DNA of 64,000 nucleotides from Actinacidiphila epipremni (lineage in GTDB: Bacteria > Actinomycetota > Actinomycetes > Streptomycetales > Streptomycetaceae), in assembly GCF_012034175.1 (NCBI RefSeq), contig NZ_JAATEJ010000001.1, positions 124,001-188,000 on the forward strand. The letters are read 5' to 3'. The notes beneath the pieces were generated by a model, which worked only from the letters and a program-made list of their open reading frames with translations, had not been told where the DNA came from and did not search any database. Shown here one piece after another: positions 33,811 to 43,034 of this stretch. Each line of letters begins with the position of its first letter. Position 1 is the first letter of the stretch. Position numbers and translations under genes: made by a program.

Positions 33811-34566
33811 TCAGATGCTCATCGACAGCAGGACCGGCGCCGCCCGCTCGTTGAGGGTGTCCACTGCCGGGCGCAGCCGGTGCGCCTCGGTCAGCGGCAT
33901 GGACAGGGCCAGGCAGGCCACCGTCTTGCCGATCGTGACCGGGATCGCCGCGCACACCGTGCCGACCGCGTATTCCTGCAGGTCCAGCGTGGGCACGGTG
34001 GCCGGCTGGCGTTCCAGCCGGGTGAGCAGGGCGCGGTCGTCGATGACGGTGCGGGAGGTCAGGCGGGCCGGCCGGTGCCGGGAGAGGTGTTCGAGCCGCC
34101 CGTCGTGGTCCAGCTGCGACAGCAGGCACTTGCCGACCGCGCTCGCGTGCGCCGCCGAGCGGAAGTCGACCCACTCGTTGACCTTCGGTGCGTTGGGGCC
34201 GTCCGCGAAGTCGATGATGTTGACCTCGCCGTCGTCGTAGCGGCTGAAATACACCGCGGCGCCGACCTCGTCGCGTAGTTCCACCAGAACTGCGCGCAGT
34301 TTCTCGGCGAGCGCCTCGTCGTGGTTGGCGGCGCCGAGCAGGATGAGGGATTCACCCACCACATATCCGCCGCCGGGCAGGAATCCCAGATAACGCTCAC
34401 GTCGCAGCATGACGAGGAGTTGGTTGAGGTACCCGACGGGCACGCCTATCTCCCTGGCGAGCTGATCCGCGGTGACGCCGTGCCGATGCGAATCGACGGC
34501 TTCCAGTACACGCAAGGCGTGCTGGACCGCGTGGATCTGCGCGGTCGTGCGGTGCTCCAGCGCCAC
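33811..34566 (-). CDS. IclR family transcriptional regulator
   Basis: A 251-residue regulator with an N-terminal winged helix (VQHALRVLEAVDSHRHGVTADQLAREIGVPVGYLNQLLVML) and a C-terminal effector domain including SAAHASAVGKCLLSQL and EYAVGTVCAAIPV, as usual for IclR. I chose GTG 34566, preceded by AGGGGG. The frame continues far upstream, but without a plausible ribosome binding site and with an Arg/Pro-rich composition. It diverges from the luciferase-like monooxygenase gene, which it may control, together with itself, through sites in the 413-base spacer. Confidence 0.88.
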   Translation of the reverse strand: MALEHRTTAQIHAVQHALRVLEAVDSHRHGVTADQLAREIGVPVGYLNQLLVMLRRERYLGFLPGGGYVVGESLILLGAANHDEALAEKLRAVLVELRDEVGAAVYFSRYDDGEVNIIDFADGPNAPKVNEWVDFRSAAHASAVGKCLLSQLDHDGRLEHLSRHRPARLTSRTVIDDRALLTRLERQPATVPTLDLQEYAVGTVCAAIPVTIGKTVACLALSMPLTEAHRLRPAVDTLNERAAPVLLSMSI

Positions 34567-34979
34567 GGTGGCCCCCTGCAAGGTGTGACCGTCTGCGTCA
34601 CGGCCGTTGCTACCGGTCACGGTGGGTACTCGACGGCGGGTCCCACCGGCAGCTCGACCGGATTCCACGATAGCCCCAATACCGTTGCCGGAAGAGGCCG
34701 TTGGCGAGTTCTTCGGACGCCTCCGACCGTATATGCAGGAAGGGGCCACTCTGGCATATGCCAGCGACATTGCCCAGTTTCCGCATGCACCGAATTCACG
34801 CCGGGGAATAACCGGAAGCGCGCTCCGGTTGCGCCACCCGAGAGCCCTGCGTGCGCCCCGGCGCACCGCGGGGCGGTCACGGGACGCGCGAGCGGCATGG
34901 ACGAGCGGTACGCGTGAGCGGCGCGGACGACGAGAGCAGTACGGACGACGAGAGCAGTACGGACGAGGAGGCACCGGCA
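34567..34979. other. Regulatory spacer between IclR regulator and monooxygenase
   Basis: No convincing gene is present. The spacer is less GC-rich than its surroundings and contains the perfect 14-bp palindrome CTGGCATATGCCAG (34751-34764), a candidate operator. Near the monooxygenase start lies an exact 18-bp tandem duplication of GACGACGAGAGCAGTACG (34926-34961). Confidence 0.65.
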
Positions 34980-36149
34980 GTGGCTGACGAGCTGGCACGG
35001 GACGGCGGCGGGTCGACGGGGCAGGGCGGGCGGCGGCCGGCCGGGCACGGGATCCGCGGCACCGCACGCGGCAGCGCGCCCGTCCCGCTGTCCGTGCTGG
35101 ACCTGGCCGGCGTCGGCGCGGGGCTGACGGCCGGCGACGCGCTGCGTACCAGCGTGCAGATCGCCAGGACCGCCGAGGCCCGCGGCTACCACCGGATGTG
35201 GGTCGCCGAGCACCACTCGATGCCGGGCGTCGCCAGCTCCTCGCCCGCGGTGATCCTCGCCCATCTGGCCGCCTTCACCCGCACCCTGCGGCTCGGCTCC
35301 GGCGGCGTCATGCTGCCCAACCACGCGCCGCTGGTGATCGCCGAGCAGTTCGGCACCCTGGAGGCGCTGGCCCCGGGCCGGATCGACCTGGGCCTGGGCC
35401 GCGCGCCGGGCACGGACGGGGCGACCGCGGCGGCGCTGCGCAGGACCGAGTCCCTGCACGAGGGCGCCGACGAATTCCCGCAGCAGCTCGCCGAGCTGAT
35501 GCGCTTCCTGGACGACGACTTCCCCGAGGGCCACCGCTACGCCCGTATCCACGCGGTGCCGGGCCCGGTGCAGGGCAGCGCGCTGGGCGGGGTGCAGTCG
35601 GAGGACCGGCCGAGCATCTGGCTGCTGGGCTCGTCGGGCTTCAGCGCGCAGCTGGCCGGCGCGCTCGGGCTGCCCTTCTCCTTCGCCCACCACTTCTCCG
35701 CGCAGAACACCGTTCCGGCGCTGCGGCTGTACCGCGAGTCCTTCCGCCCCTCGCCGGTGCTGGACCGCCCGTACGCCTCGATCGGCGTCGCGGCGCTCGC
35801 GACCGAGGACCCCGAGCAGGCCCGCCGCCAGGTGCTGGCCGGCGCGCTGAGCATGCTGCGGCTGCGCACCGGGCGCCCCGGGCTGATCCCGACGCCGGAG
35901 GAGGCCGCGGCCTACCCCTTCAGCCCGATGGAGGAGGAGTTCGTCGGCTCCTGGACCGCCAACGTCATCCACGGCGACCCGCAGACCGTACGGGCCGGGC
36001 TGGATGAGCTGGTGGAGCGCACCGGCGCGGACGAGCTGGTGATCACCGCCAACGCGCACACCCCGGGGGTGCGGGCGCGCTCCTACGACCTGATCGCGGA
36101 CGCGTACGGCTTCCCCGAGGACGTCGCCGCGGACGGCGCCGCGGGTTAA
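34980..36149 (+). CDS. Luciferase-like (LLM class) flavin monooxygenase
   Basis: A 389-residue flavin-dependent monooxygenase of the bacterial-luciferase fold, in the subgroup with short-loop motifs [59 protein letters not shown] and [14 protein letters not shown]. These match the widespread MsnO8/YwcH-like oxidoreductases. GTG 34980 follows GAGGAGG by eight bases; an upstream GTG at 34914 would add an acidic tail encoded by the 18-bp repeat. Substrate unknown. A strong terminator follows. Confidence 0.9.
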   Translation: MADELARDGGGSTGQGGRRPAGHGIRGTARGSAPVPLSVLDLAGVGAGLTAGDALRTSVQIARTAEARGYHRMWVAEHHSMPGVASSSPAVILAHLAAFTRTLRLGSGGVMLPNHAPLVIAEQFGTLEALAPGRIDLGLGRAPGTDGATAAALRRTESLHEGADEFPQQLAELMRFLDDDFPEGHRYARIHAVPGPVQGSALGGVQSEDRPSIWLLGSSGFSAQLAGALGLPFSFAHHFSAQNTVPALRLYRESFRPSPVLDRPYASIGVAALATEDPEQARRQVLAGALSMLRLRTGRPGLIPTPEEAAAYPFSPMEEEFVGSWTANVIHGDPQTVRAGLDELVERTGADELVITANAHTPGVRARSYDLIADAYGFPEDVAADGAAG

Positions 36150-36217
36150 ATAGCGGTTTCCGTGCCCCCGGTGGTCCAACACCGAACCGACCGCGGGGGT
36201 GAGCCTCACCGGCGGTC

Positions 36218-36252
36218 AAAGCCGCTCGTCACCCGGCTGACGAGCGGCTTTT
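36218..36252. terminator. Strong terminator after the monooxygenase gene
   Basis: A perfect 14-bp stem, AAAGCCGCTCGTCA with its complement TGACGAGCGGCTTT, around a six-base loop and ending in TTTT on the plus strand. It insulates the chitinase promoter from upstream transcription. Confidence 0.92.
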
Positions 36253-36292
36253 GTCATGTCGTGAACTTTCAACCGGCCCCGAGCGGCGGCAA

Positions 36293-36325
36293 ATTGGTCT
36301 AGTCCTGGCTTTGGTTCAGACCATT
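36293..36325 (+). promoter_or_regulatory. Chitinase promoter direct repeats/dre-like sites
   Basis: TGGTCTAGTCCT (36295-36306) and TGGTTCAGACCA (36312-36323) form a direct-repeat pair like the 12-bp repeats of streptomycete chitinase promoters (TGGTCCAGACCT type). They overlap the DasR consensus. They lie about 80-110 bases upstream of the chitinase start. Confidence 0.85.
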
Positions 36326-36402
36326 GACGTGCACTTGATCAGGGGACTATCCATAGCCCAACAGCCCCCTGTCGTTTCCTCCCTCTCCCCCCGGAGGTCT
36401 TC

Positions 36403-38193
36403 GTGCAGTCCAGGAAGAGAGCGCTGGTGGCCGCCGCCACCAGCGCCGCGCTCGCCCTCGGTGCGTTCACCGCGCTCGTCGGCGGCCTCGGCACCGCCCA
36501 GGCGGACACCGCGAGCGGCAAGAGCGCCGCCGCCGCGGCAGCTCCCGCCGCCGCTGCCGCCAGCAGCGGCGGGGTCAACATCGCCTACTACGACCAGTGG
36601 AGCATCTACGGCAACGCCTTCTACCCGAAGAACCTCGACACCGAGGGCATCGCCGGCAAGCTCGACATCCTCAACTACTCGTTCGAGAACATCGACCCGG
36701 TGAACCTCACGTGTTTCGAGGCCACCAAGGCGTCCGACTCCACGAACGAGAGCGATCCCAACGCCGGTGACGGGGCGGGCGACGCCTTCGCCGACTACCA
36801 GAAGTCCTTCGGCTCCGACATCAGCGTCAACGGCACCGCGGACACCTGGAACCAGCCGCTGGTCGGCAACTTCAACCAGCTCAAGCAGCTCAAGGCGAAG
36901 TACCCGAAGCTGAAGATCCTGGTCTCGCTGGGCGGGTGGACGTACTCGAAGTACTTCTCCGACGCCGCCGCGACCGACGCCAGCCGCAAGAAGCTGGTCA
37001 GCTCCTGCATCGACATGTTCATCAAGGGCAACCTGCCGGTGCAGGGCGGCTACGGCGGCACCGGCGCCGCGGCCGGCATCTTCGACGGCTTCGACATCGA
37101 CTGGGAGTACCCCGGCTCGCCCAACGGCCACACCGGCAACCACTACAGCCCGAACGACAAGGCCAACTTCACCAAGCTGGCCGCGGAGTTCCGCACCGAG
37201 CTGGACGCGTACGGGGCCGCGAACGGCGGCAAGAAGATGCTGCTGACCGCCGCGCTGCCGTCCGGCCAGGACAAGATCGCCACCGTCGAGACCGACAAGC
37301 TCGGGCAGTACCTCGACTACGCGAACATCATGACGTACGACATGCACGGCGCCTGGGACGCCACCGGTCCGACCAACCACCAGGACCCGACGTACCAGTC
37401 GCCGAACGACCCGTCGAACCCGATCACGCCCGGCACCGCGAAGTACAGCACGGACGAGGCGATCAAGGCCTGGACGACCGGTGACCCGGCGTACGGCATC
37501 CCCGGCGGCTTCCCGGCCGGCAAGATCACCATGGGCTACCCGCTGTACTACCGCGGCTGGACCGGTGTCTCGGCCGGCAGCAACCACGGCCTCTACCAGC
37601 CGGCCTCGGGCGCGGCCCCGGCGCGCGGCATCAGCCAGGTCGCCGGGACGGCGTACTACAAGGAGCTGACCGGCATCGTCGACAACGCCTCGACGACGTA
37701 CTGGGACGCGGCCTCGCAGTCCAACTACTTCTACAACGGCAACGAGTTCTGGACCGGGCTCGGCAGCCAGGGCGTCCAGGCCAAGGCCGACTACGCGCAC
37801 TGCCACGGGCTCGGCGGCTCGATGATGTACTCGCTGCTCGACCTGGACCCGTCGGCGACGCTCTTCAACAAGATCGTGAACGCCACGAAGGGCTCCGCCC
37901 CGGCGAGCTGCTCGAACCCGACCTCGCCGCCCACCACGCCCCCCACCACCCCGCCCACGACGCCGCCGACCACCCCGCCGACGACGCCTCCCACGACCCC
38001 GCCGACCACGCCCCCGACCACCCCGCCGGGCGGCACCTGCACCCTGCCGTCCTGGTCCGCCTCGGCGATCTACGTCGGCGGCAACCAGGTCTCCTGGAAG
38101 GGCCACAACTGGAACGCCAAGTGGTGGACCACCAACGAGGAGCCGGGCACGACCGGCGAATGGGGCGTCTGGCAGGACCTCGGCGCCTGCTGA
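36403..38193 (+). CDS. Secreted family 18 chitinase with C-terminal chitin-binding module
   Basis: A 596-residue exoenzyme. A signal peptide with basic start (VQSRKRALVAAATSAALALG) precedes an Ala-rich spacer. The GH18 barrel runs from about residue 58 to 505, with catalytic motif DGFDIDWEY (Asp228, Asp231, Asp233, proton donor Glu235) and MTYDMHGAWD later. A (TPPT)n linker follows, and the last 50 residues are a CBM5/12 chitin-binding domain (aromatic residues in WSASAIYVGGNQVSWKGHNW). GTG 36403 has GGAGG upstream. It supplies chito-oligomers or GlcNAc for import by systems such as the NagE permeases and carries dre-like promoter sites. Confidence 0.96.
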   Translation: MQSRKRALVAAATSAALALGAFTALVGGLGTAQADTASGKSAAAAAAPAAAAASSGGVNIAYYDQWSIYGNAFYPKNLDTEGIAGKLDILNYSFENIDPVNLTCFEATKASDSTNESDPNAGDGAGDAFADYQKSFGSDISVNGTADTWNQPLVGNFNQLKQLKAKYPKLKILVSLGGWTYSKYFSDAAATDASRKKLVSSCIDMFIKGNLPVQGGYGGTGAAAGIFDGFDIDWEYPGSPNGHTGNHYSPNDKANFTKLAAEFRTELDAYGAANGGKKMLLTAALPSGQDKIATVETDKLGQYLDYANIMTYDMHGAWDATGPTNHQDPTYQSPNDPSNPITPGTAKYSTDEAIKAWTTGDPAYGIPGGFPAGKITMGYPLYYRGWTGVSAGSNHGLYQPASGAAPARGISQVAGTAYYKELTGIVDNASTTYWDAASQSNYFYNGNEFWTGLGSQGVQAKADYAHCHGLGGSMMYSLLDLDPSATLFNKIVNATKGSAPASCSNPTSPPTTPPTTPPTTPPTTPPTTPPTTPPTTPPTTPPGGTCTLPSWSASAIYVGGNQVSWKGHNWNAKWWTTNEEPGTTGEWGVWQDLGAC

Positions 38194-38264
38194 GCCCTGG
38201 CTCCTGCCGGCTCCTGCCGGCCCCTTCCGGCCTCGGCTGAACCCGGCTGAGACCCGCTGAACCC

Positions 38265-38303
38265 GGGACCCGCGTCCTCCCTCCCCCCGAGGACGCGGGT
38301 CCC
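38265..38303. terminator. Terminator between chitinase and GGDEF/EAL gene
   Basis: A perfect 15-bp stem (GGGACCCGCGTCCTC at 38265-38279, complement at 38289-38303) lies between the convergent stops and can serve both. Confidence 0.88.
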
Positions 38304-38338
38304 TCCGGGGTTGCCGGCCTCCTGCGCGGCAGCAGCCG

Positions 38339-40120
38339 CTAGCCGAGCAGACCCGCAATCGCCGCCGGGGGGACGGGGCGGGAGAAGTGGTAGCCCTGGC
38401 CCGTGTCGCAGCCGATACGGCGCAGGCGCTCGGCCTGCTCGGCGTTCTCGACGCATTCGGCGGTGACCGTCAGGCCCAGCCGGTGCGCGAGGTCGACCAG
38501 GGCCTCGACGATGGTCTCGTCCGCCGGGTTGGGGTGCTCGGCGTGCCGGAAGCCCTGGACGAAGGAGCCGTCGAGCTTGAGCGCGGAGACCGGCAGCCGG
38601 CTGAGGTAGGCCAGGTTCGAATAGCCCGTGCCGAAGTCGTCGATGACGATCCGTACGCCCATCTCGTGCAGCGCGTGCAGCGCCTGGAGGGGCCGGCCGG
38701 CCGAGCCCATGAGGGCGGACTCGGTCAGCTCCAGCTGGAGCAGCCGCGGCGGCAGCGCGTTCTCCTGGAGGATCCGGGCGACGTCCGCGACCAGGTCGGA
38801 GTCCCACATCTGCCGCACCGCCACGTTGACGCTCACCACCGGCGCCGTCGCCGGATACGCCAGCTGCCACGCCCGGGCCTGCCGGCAGCTCTCGGCGAGC
38901 ACCCACCGGCCCAGCTGCACGATCGAGCCGTCCTCCTCGGCGAGCCCCACGAAGCGGCCCGGCGACAGCCGCCCGAAGTGCGGGTGCTCCCAGCGCACCA
39001 GCGCCTCCACCCCGCGCAGCTCACCGGTGCCGAGCGCGACCAGCGGCTGGTAGTCCAGCACGAACTCGCCGCGCTCCACCGCCTGCCGCAGCGTGCGGCT
39101 GAGCGCCTGGCGGGTCATCCGGTGCTCGTTGCGCTCGGGGTCGAAGAGCGTCCAGCGGGCCTTGCCGTCGGCCTTGGCCCAGTAGAGCGTGGTGTCGGCG
39201 GCCTGCATCAGGCCGGTCGCCGAGCTGCCCGGCACCTCCCGCTCCACCACCCCGATGCTCGCCGACACCGCGAGCCGCTGCCCGGCGACGTCGAAGGGCT
39301 GCTGGAGCGCGGTCAGTACCGACTCGGCGAGCGCGGTGGCCTGCCCGGTGCCGGTGGAGTCCCGTACCAGCAGCGCGAACTCGTCGCCGCCGAGCCGCGC
39401 CACCAGGTGGCCGCCGGGCTCGGCGCACGCCAGCAGCCGGCGGGCGACGGCGGCGAGCAGTTCGTCGCCGACCCGGTGGCCGAGGGTGTCGTTGACCGCC
39501 TTGAAGCCGTCCAGGTCCAGGTAGCACAGCCCGATCCGGCCGGTGCCGCGGCCGGGCGGGCTGTCGCACGCGTCGGTGAGGCGTTCGAAGAACAGCGCCC
39601 GGTTGGGCAGCCGGGTCACCGGGTCGTGCATCCGCAGATGCCGCAACTGCTCGCGCAGCGCGTCGCGTTCGCCGACGTCCTCGACGGTCAGCAGCAGGGG
39701 GCGCGCTCCCGTGCGCGACAGGGTGATCTCGGCCAGTACGTCCCCGCCGTCGTCCTGACGGGTGATCCGGCGGGTGCAGCGCAGCCGGTCGCGGCGGCCG
39801 GTGAGCACGTCGTGGAAGGCCGCCCGGGCGTGCGGATCGCCGGCCAGGCCCAGCAGCGCTCCCGCGCCGACCGCCGCCAGCCGCTCGGGCGCGGCCCCCA
39901 GCAGGGTGGCCAGCGCCGGGTTCGCCGCGAGCACGTCGCCCTCCGGCGACAGCAGCGCCATCGCGGCCCTGGCCACGGCGAACGCGGCGCGGTAGTCACG
40001 CGGCTCGGCCTCGTCACGGCCCGCCGCACCGCGCGGGTGTGGGGCAGAACTGTGACTCTGCGTGATGACCTGTGCTGTGCTGTCGGGGTCGACGCCGGGG
40101 CCGCCCGCGGGTCCGCCCAT
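38339..40120 (-). CDS. PAS-GGDEF-EAL cyclic-di-GMP turnover protein
   Basis: A 593-residue protein. A PAS-like domain spans about residues 40-145. A GGDEF diguanylate cyclase domain follows, with the intact motif LGGDEFALL near 245, and then an EAL phosphodiesterase domain with GVEALVRWEHP, LELTESALMG, VIDDFGTGYSNL and KLDGSFVQ. Both active sites look complete, so it may synthesise and degrade c-di-GMP, which controls development in streptomycetes through BldD. There is no membrane segment. The layout resembles S. coelicolor CdgA; orthology is not established here. It diverges from the M6 peptidase pair. Confidence 0.94.
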   Translation of the reverse strand: MGGPAGGPGVDPDSTAQVITQSHSSAPHPRGAAGRDEAEPRDYRAAFAVARAAMALLSPEGDVLAANPALATLLGAAPERLAAVGAGALLGLAGDPHARAAFHDVLTGRRDRLRCTRRITRQDDGGDVLAEITLSRTGARPLLLTVEDVGERDALREQLRHLRMHDPVTRLPNRALFFERLTDACDSPPGRGTGRIGLCYLDLDGFKAVNDTLGHRVGDELLAAVARRLLACAEPGGHLVARLGGDEFALLVRDSTGTGQATALAESVLTALQQPFDVAGQRLAVSASIGVVEREVPGSSATGLMQAADTTLYWAKADGKARWTLFDPERNEHRMTRQALSRTLRQAVERGEFVLDYQPLVALGTGELRGVEALVRWEHPHFGRLSPGRFVGLAEEDGSIVQLGRWVLAESCRQARAWQLAYPATAPVVSVNVAVRQMWDSDLVADVARILQENALPPRLLQLELTESALMGSAGRPLQALHALHEMGVRIVIDDFGTGYSNLAYLSRLPVSALKLDGSFVQGFRHAEHPNPADETIVEALVDLAHRLGLTVTAECVENAEQAERLRRIGCDTGQGYHFSRPVPPAAIAGLLG

Positions 40121-40432
40121 GGCCTGCTCCCCGTGTTGCGCTCGTCTCGCACGCGATCATATGGGCTGGCGGGACAGGTGATCCAGCGTCGCAGTGGTGA
40201 TTTCCCGCACGCGCCCCGGCGCACCGACCGTTTCTGCGCGATTCGGCGACGGTCCTGATCGATTCCCCGCCGCCGTCACGGAACGTAGTGCCGCAGCCCG
40301 CGCGGGTGTTCGCCCGCGCGCCGCCGCACCCGTGACCCGGGCGGAGCATCCGAAGGCCGCATAACCCCGCAAACCGCAGCAAAGTGAGGGAGGTGTCCCG
40401 AACGGGTTCGCGAACCCTCCCCGGAGGTCCAA
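40121..40432. other. Promoter region between GGDEF/EAL gene and M6 peptidase genes
   Basis: About 310 bases with no supported gene. The perfect 14-bp palindrome GGGTTCGCGAACCC at 40404-40417 lies just upstream of the peptidase start and its GGAGG, so it may be an operator or a small hairpin in the leader. Confidence 0.6.
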
Positions 40433-41740
40433 GTGCGGCGGTCAGGCATCTCGGCAGGTGATACGCGCGGCGCCGGCGGCGCGCCCCGCGCACGGGCCGT
40501 GGCGGGTGCGCCGGAGCGCTCGCGCGGGGCGCGTGCGCTGGCGGCCACCGGCTGCGTCCTGGCCGCCCTGGTCGCCTGGACGCTCGCCACCGGGCCGGAC
40601 GCGCACGCCGAGCCGTCCTCGGCGGTGTGCCTGCTGCCGCGCACCGCCGTGCACCACTCCGAGGGCGTCGACAGCGCCCCCGGCGGCTACGCCAGGGCGC
40701 AGGGCGACGTGAACGCGCTCATGGTCTTCCTGTCCTTCCCCGACGCGCCCCCCGAGCTGACCCCGCGGCAGGTCGCCGCCGACCACTACCCGGCGACCGC
40801 GGACTTCTGGTCCGCCGCGTCGTACGGGAAGTTCCGGCTGCACCTGCACACCGTGGACCGCTGGCTGACGATGCCGCACTCGGCCACCCGGTACGCCATC
40901 AGCCGCGACTGGCGGGCCGCCGACCGCACCGCCTACCTGCGCGACGCGCTCACCGTCGCCGACCCGGTCGTCGACTTCGCCGGCTACGACGTGGTCTACC
41001 TCGTCGCCGACCCCGGCGCGCCCGGCGTGGACTCCGACGCCACCAAGGTCGTCAACCTCGCCGCGCCCGTCACCCTGGACGGCAACCCGATCGGCCGCCT
41101 GGTGACCGTCTTCGAGCAGCACCCGCCGGACCACAACGTGCTCGCCCACGAGACCGGCCACGTCTTCGACCTGCCCGACCTCTACTACCGCCCGCCGCTG
41201 GGCAGCACCGCCGACTGGGACACCCATGTGGGGGACTGGGACCTGATGGGCAGCCAGTTCGGCCTGGCCCCCGAGCCCTTCGCGTGGCACAAGTGGAAGC
41301 TCGGCTGGCTCGCCCCCGGCCAGGTCGGCTGCCTCACCGGCGCCGGCACGACCTACCACGACCTGAGCCCCGACGAGACCCCGGACGGCGGCACCAAGCT
41401 GCTGGTCGTCCGCACCGGCCCGGACTCCGCGCTCGCCATCGAGGCCCGCACCACCGCGGGCAACGACGCCACCGCCTGCCGGCAGGGCGTACTGCTCTAC
41501 CGGGTGCGCTCCGACCGCGAGTCCGGCGACGGCCCGATCGACGTCATCGACGGCCACCCCGGCACCTCGGCCTGCGCCGGCAGCTCCGTCTACCCGCCGC
41601 TGGCCGACGCGCCGCTCGGCGTGGGGGAGTCCTACGCGCTGCCCGACGGCTCCACCCGCGTCACCGTCACCGGCCACGAGCCGGACGGCGACTGGGCGGT
41701 CAAGGTCACCCGGACCCTCCCGGGCGGCACCGGTGCCTGA
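40433..41740 (+). CDS. Secreted M6-like metalloprotease (first of pair)
   Basis: A 435-residue exported protein. An N-terminal hydrophobic signal (ALAATGCVLAALVAWTLATG) follows a long basic region. The M6/immune-inhibitor-A-like catalytic domain contains the zinc motif HETGHVFDLPDLYY (HExxH form), after a MVFLSFPDAP strand and a SYGKFRLHLHTV segment. A tail with paired cysteines follows (ATACRQGVLLYRV, GTSACAGSS). GTG 40433 has GGAGG upstream. Its stop overlaps the start of a paralogous gene by eight bases. It is probably an extracellular protein-degrading enzyme. Confidence 0.88.
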   Translation: MRRSGISAGDTRGAGGAPRARAVAGAPERSRGARALAATGCVLAALVAWTLATGPDAHAEPSSAVCLLPRTAVHHSEGVDSAPGGYARAQGDVNALMVFLSFPDAPPELTPRQVAADHYPATADFWSAASYGKFRLHLHTVDRWLTMPHSATRYAISRDWRAADRTAYLRDALTVADPVVDFAGYDVVYLVADPGAPGVDSDATKVVNLAAPVTLDGNPIGRLVTVFEQHPPDHNVLAHETGHVFDLPDLYYRPPLGSTADWDTHVGDWDLMGSQFGLAPEPFAWHKWKLGWLAPGQVGCLTGAGTTYHDLSPDETPDGGTKLLVVRTGPDSALAIEARTTAGNDATACRQGVLLYRVRSDRESGDGPIDVIDGHPGTSACAGSSVYPPLADAPLGVGESYALPDGSTRVTVTGHEPDGDWAVKVTRTLPGGTGA

Positions 41741-43013
41741 CGACGACCTGCCGGGCGCCGGGCGGCGCGCCGTCACCTACGGGCTGCGCCGCGGTCTGCG
41801 GGCAGCCGCGCTCGGCGCCGCGGGCCTGCTCGCGGTCGGCAGCTCGGTGTCGGTCGGCGGCGGCCCGCCCGCGCTGCCCGCCCCGCCGCCGGCCGCCCGC
41901 CCCTGCGCGCTGCGGGCCGTGCCCGGCGTCGCGATGTCCGAGGGCTTCCCGGACTCCACCCGGCGCGGCCCCGGCGCCGAGTTCGCCCCCTCCAGCGGCA
42001 CCCTGCGCGCCCTGACGCTGCTCATCGACTTCCCCGACGCCAAGGCCCCCTACAGCGCCGCCGAGCGCTACGACGAGTTCTTCCCGGCCGTCAAGCGCTG
42101 GTACGCCACCGCCTCGTACGGCCGGCTGGACTACGAGTCCACGCCCGTGCTGCGCTACATACGCATGCCCCGGCCCTTCAGCGCGTACGGCATAGGCCGC
42201 GGCTACGGCTGGGACGCGCACACGCAGATGATGCGCGACCTGCTGAAGGTCGCCGACAAGGACATCGACTTCCGCGGCTACGACCTGGTCAACATCCTGG
42301 TCACGCCCAACGCCGGCCCGCCCGCCGACGAGGCGGTGCTCTCGGTCACCTGGACCGGCGCCTCGGCCGCCACCACCGACGAGGGCGCCCACCTGGACAA
42401 GGTCTCGCTCATATACGGCCACGACCAGTCCGGCTCACGGGTCCTCAGCCACGAGAACGGCCACGACTTCGGGCTGCCTGACCTCTACTCCGCCGACGAC
42501 TTCCCCCGCACCGACAAGCTCGCCGGCCAGTGGGACACCATGTCCCTGGACTGGGGCCTGCAGGGCGACTTCCTCGCCTGGCACAAATGGCGCCTGGGCT
42601 GGCTGGCGGACCGGCAGATCTCCTGCGTCACCGCGCGCGGCGCCGCCACGTACACCCTCAGCCCCGTCGAGGTGCCCGGCGGGCGCAAGGCGGTCATGAT
42701 CCCCTACGGCCCCACCAAGGTCTTCGTGCTGGAGGCCCGGGCGGCGGTCGGCGACGACGGCGACGCCTGCCGGCAGGGGATACTCGCCTACCGGGTGCGC
42801 ACCGACGTCGACTCCGGGCAGGGCCCGGTCACCGTCGTGGACGGCCACCCAGGCACCTCCGCCTGCGACTTCAGCAGCGGCGCCTTCAACTCCCTCAACG
42901 ACGCGCCCTTCACCGCCGGCCAGACCTACCACGACAAGGCGTCGGGGGTGACCTTCCGGGTGCAGGGGCGCGACGCGGCGGGCGACTGGACGATACGCGT
43001 CACCCGCCGCTGA
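41733..43013 (+). CDS. Secreted M6-like metalloprotease (second of pair)
   Basis: A 426-residue paralogue of the preceding gene with the same plan. A signal-like hydrophobic stretch (AALGAAGLLAVGSSVSVGG) precedes a LLIDFPDAKAPYSAAERYDEFF start of the catalytic domain and the zinc motif HENGHDFGLPDLYS. The C-terminal repeat with DACRQGILAYRV and GTSACDFSSG is shared with the first copy. GTG 41733 lies inside the end of the first gene, so they are coupled. The HExxH form is intact (HENGH), so both copies should be active. Confidence 0.88.
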   Translation: MPDDDLPGAGRRAVTYGLRRGLRAAALGAAGLLAVGSSVSVGGGPPALPAPPPAARPCALRAVPGVAMSEGFPDSTRRGPGAEFAPSSGTLRALTLLIDFPDAKAPYSAAERYDEFFPAVKRWYATASYGRLDYESTPVLRYIRMPRPFSAYGIGRGYGWDAHTQMMRDLLKVADKDIDFRGYDLVNILVTPNAGPPADEAVLSVTWTGASAATTDEGAHLDKVSLIYGHDQSGSRVLSHENGHDFGLPDLYSADDFPRTDKLAGQWDTMSLDWGLQGDFLAWHKWRLGWLADRQISCVTARGAATYTLSPVEVPGGRKAVMIPYGPTKVFVLEARAAVGDDGDACRQGILAYRVRTDVDSGQGPVTVVDGHPGTSACDFSSGAFNSLNDAPFTAGQTYHDKASGVTFRVQGRDAAGDWTIRVTRR

Positions 43014-43034
43014 GGCTCACCGCGGGACGGCCGC

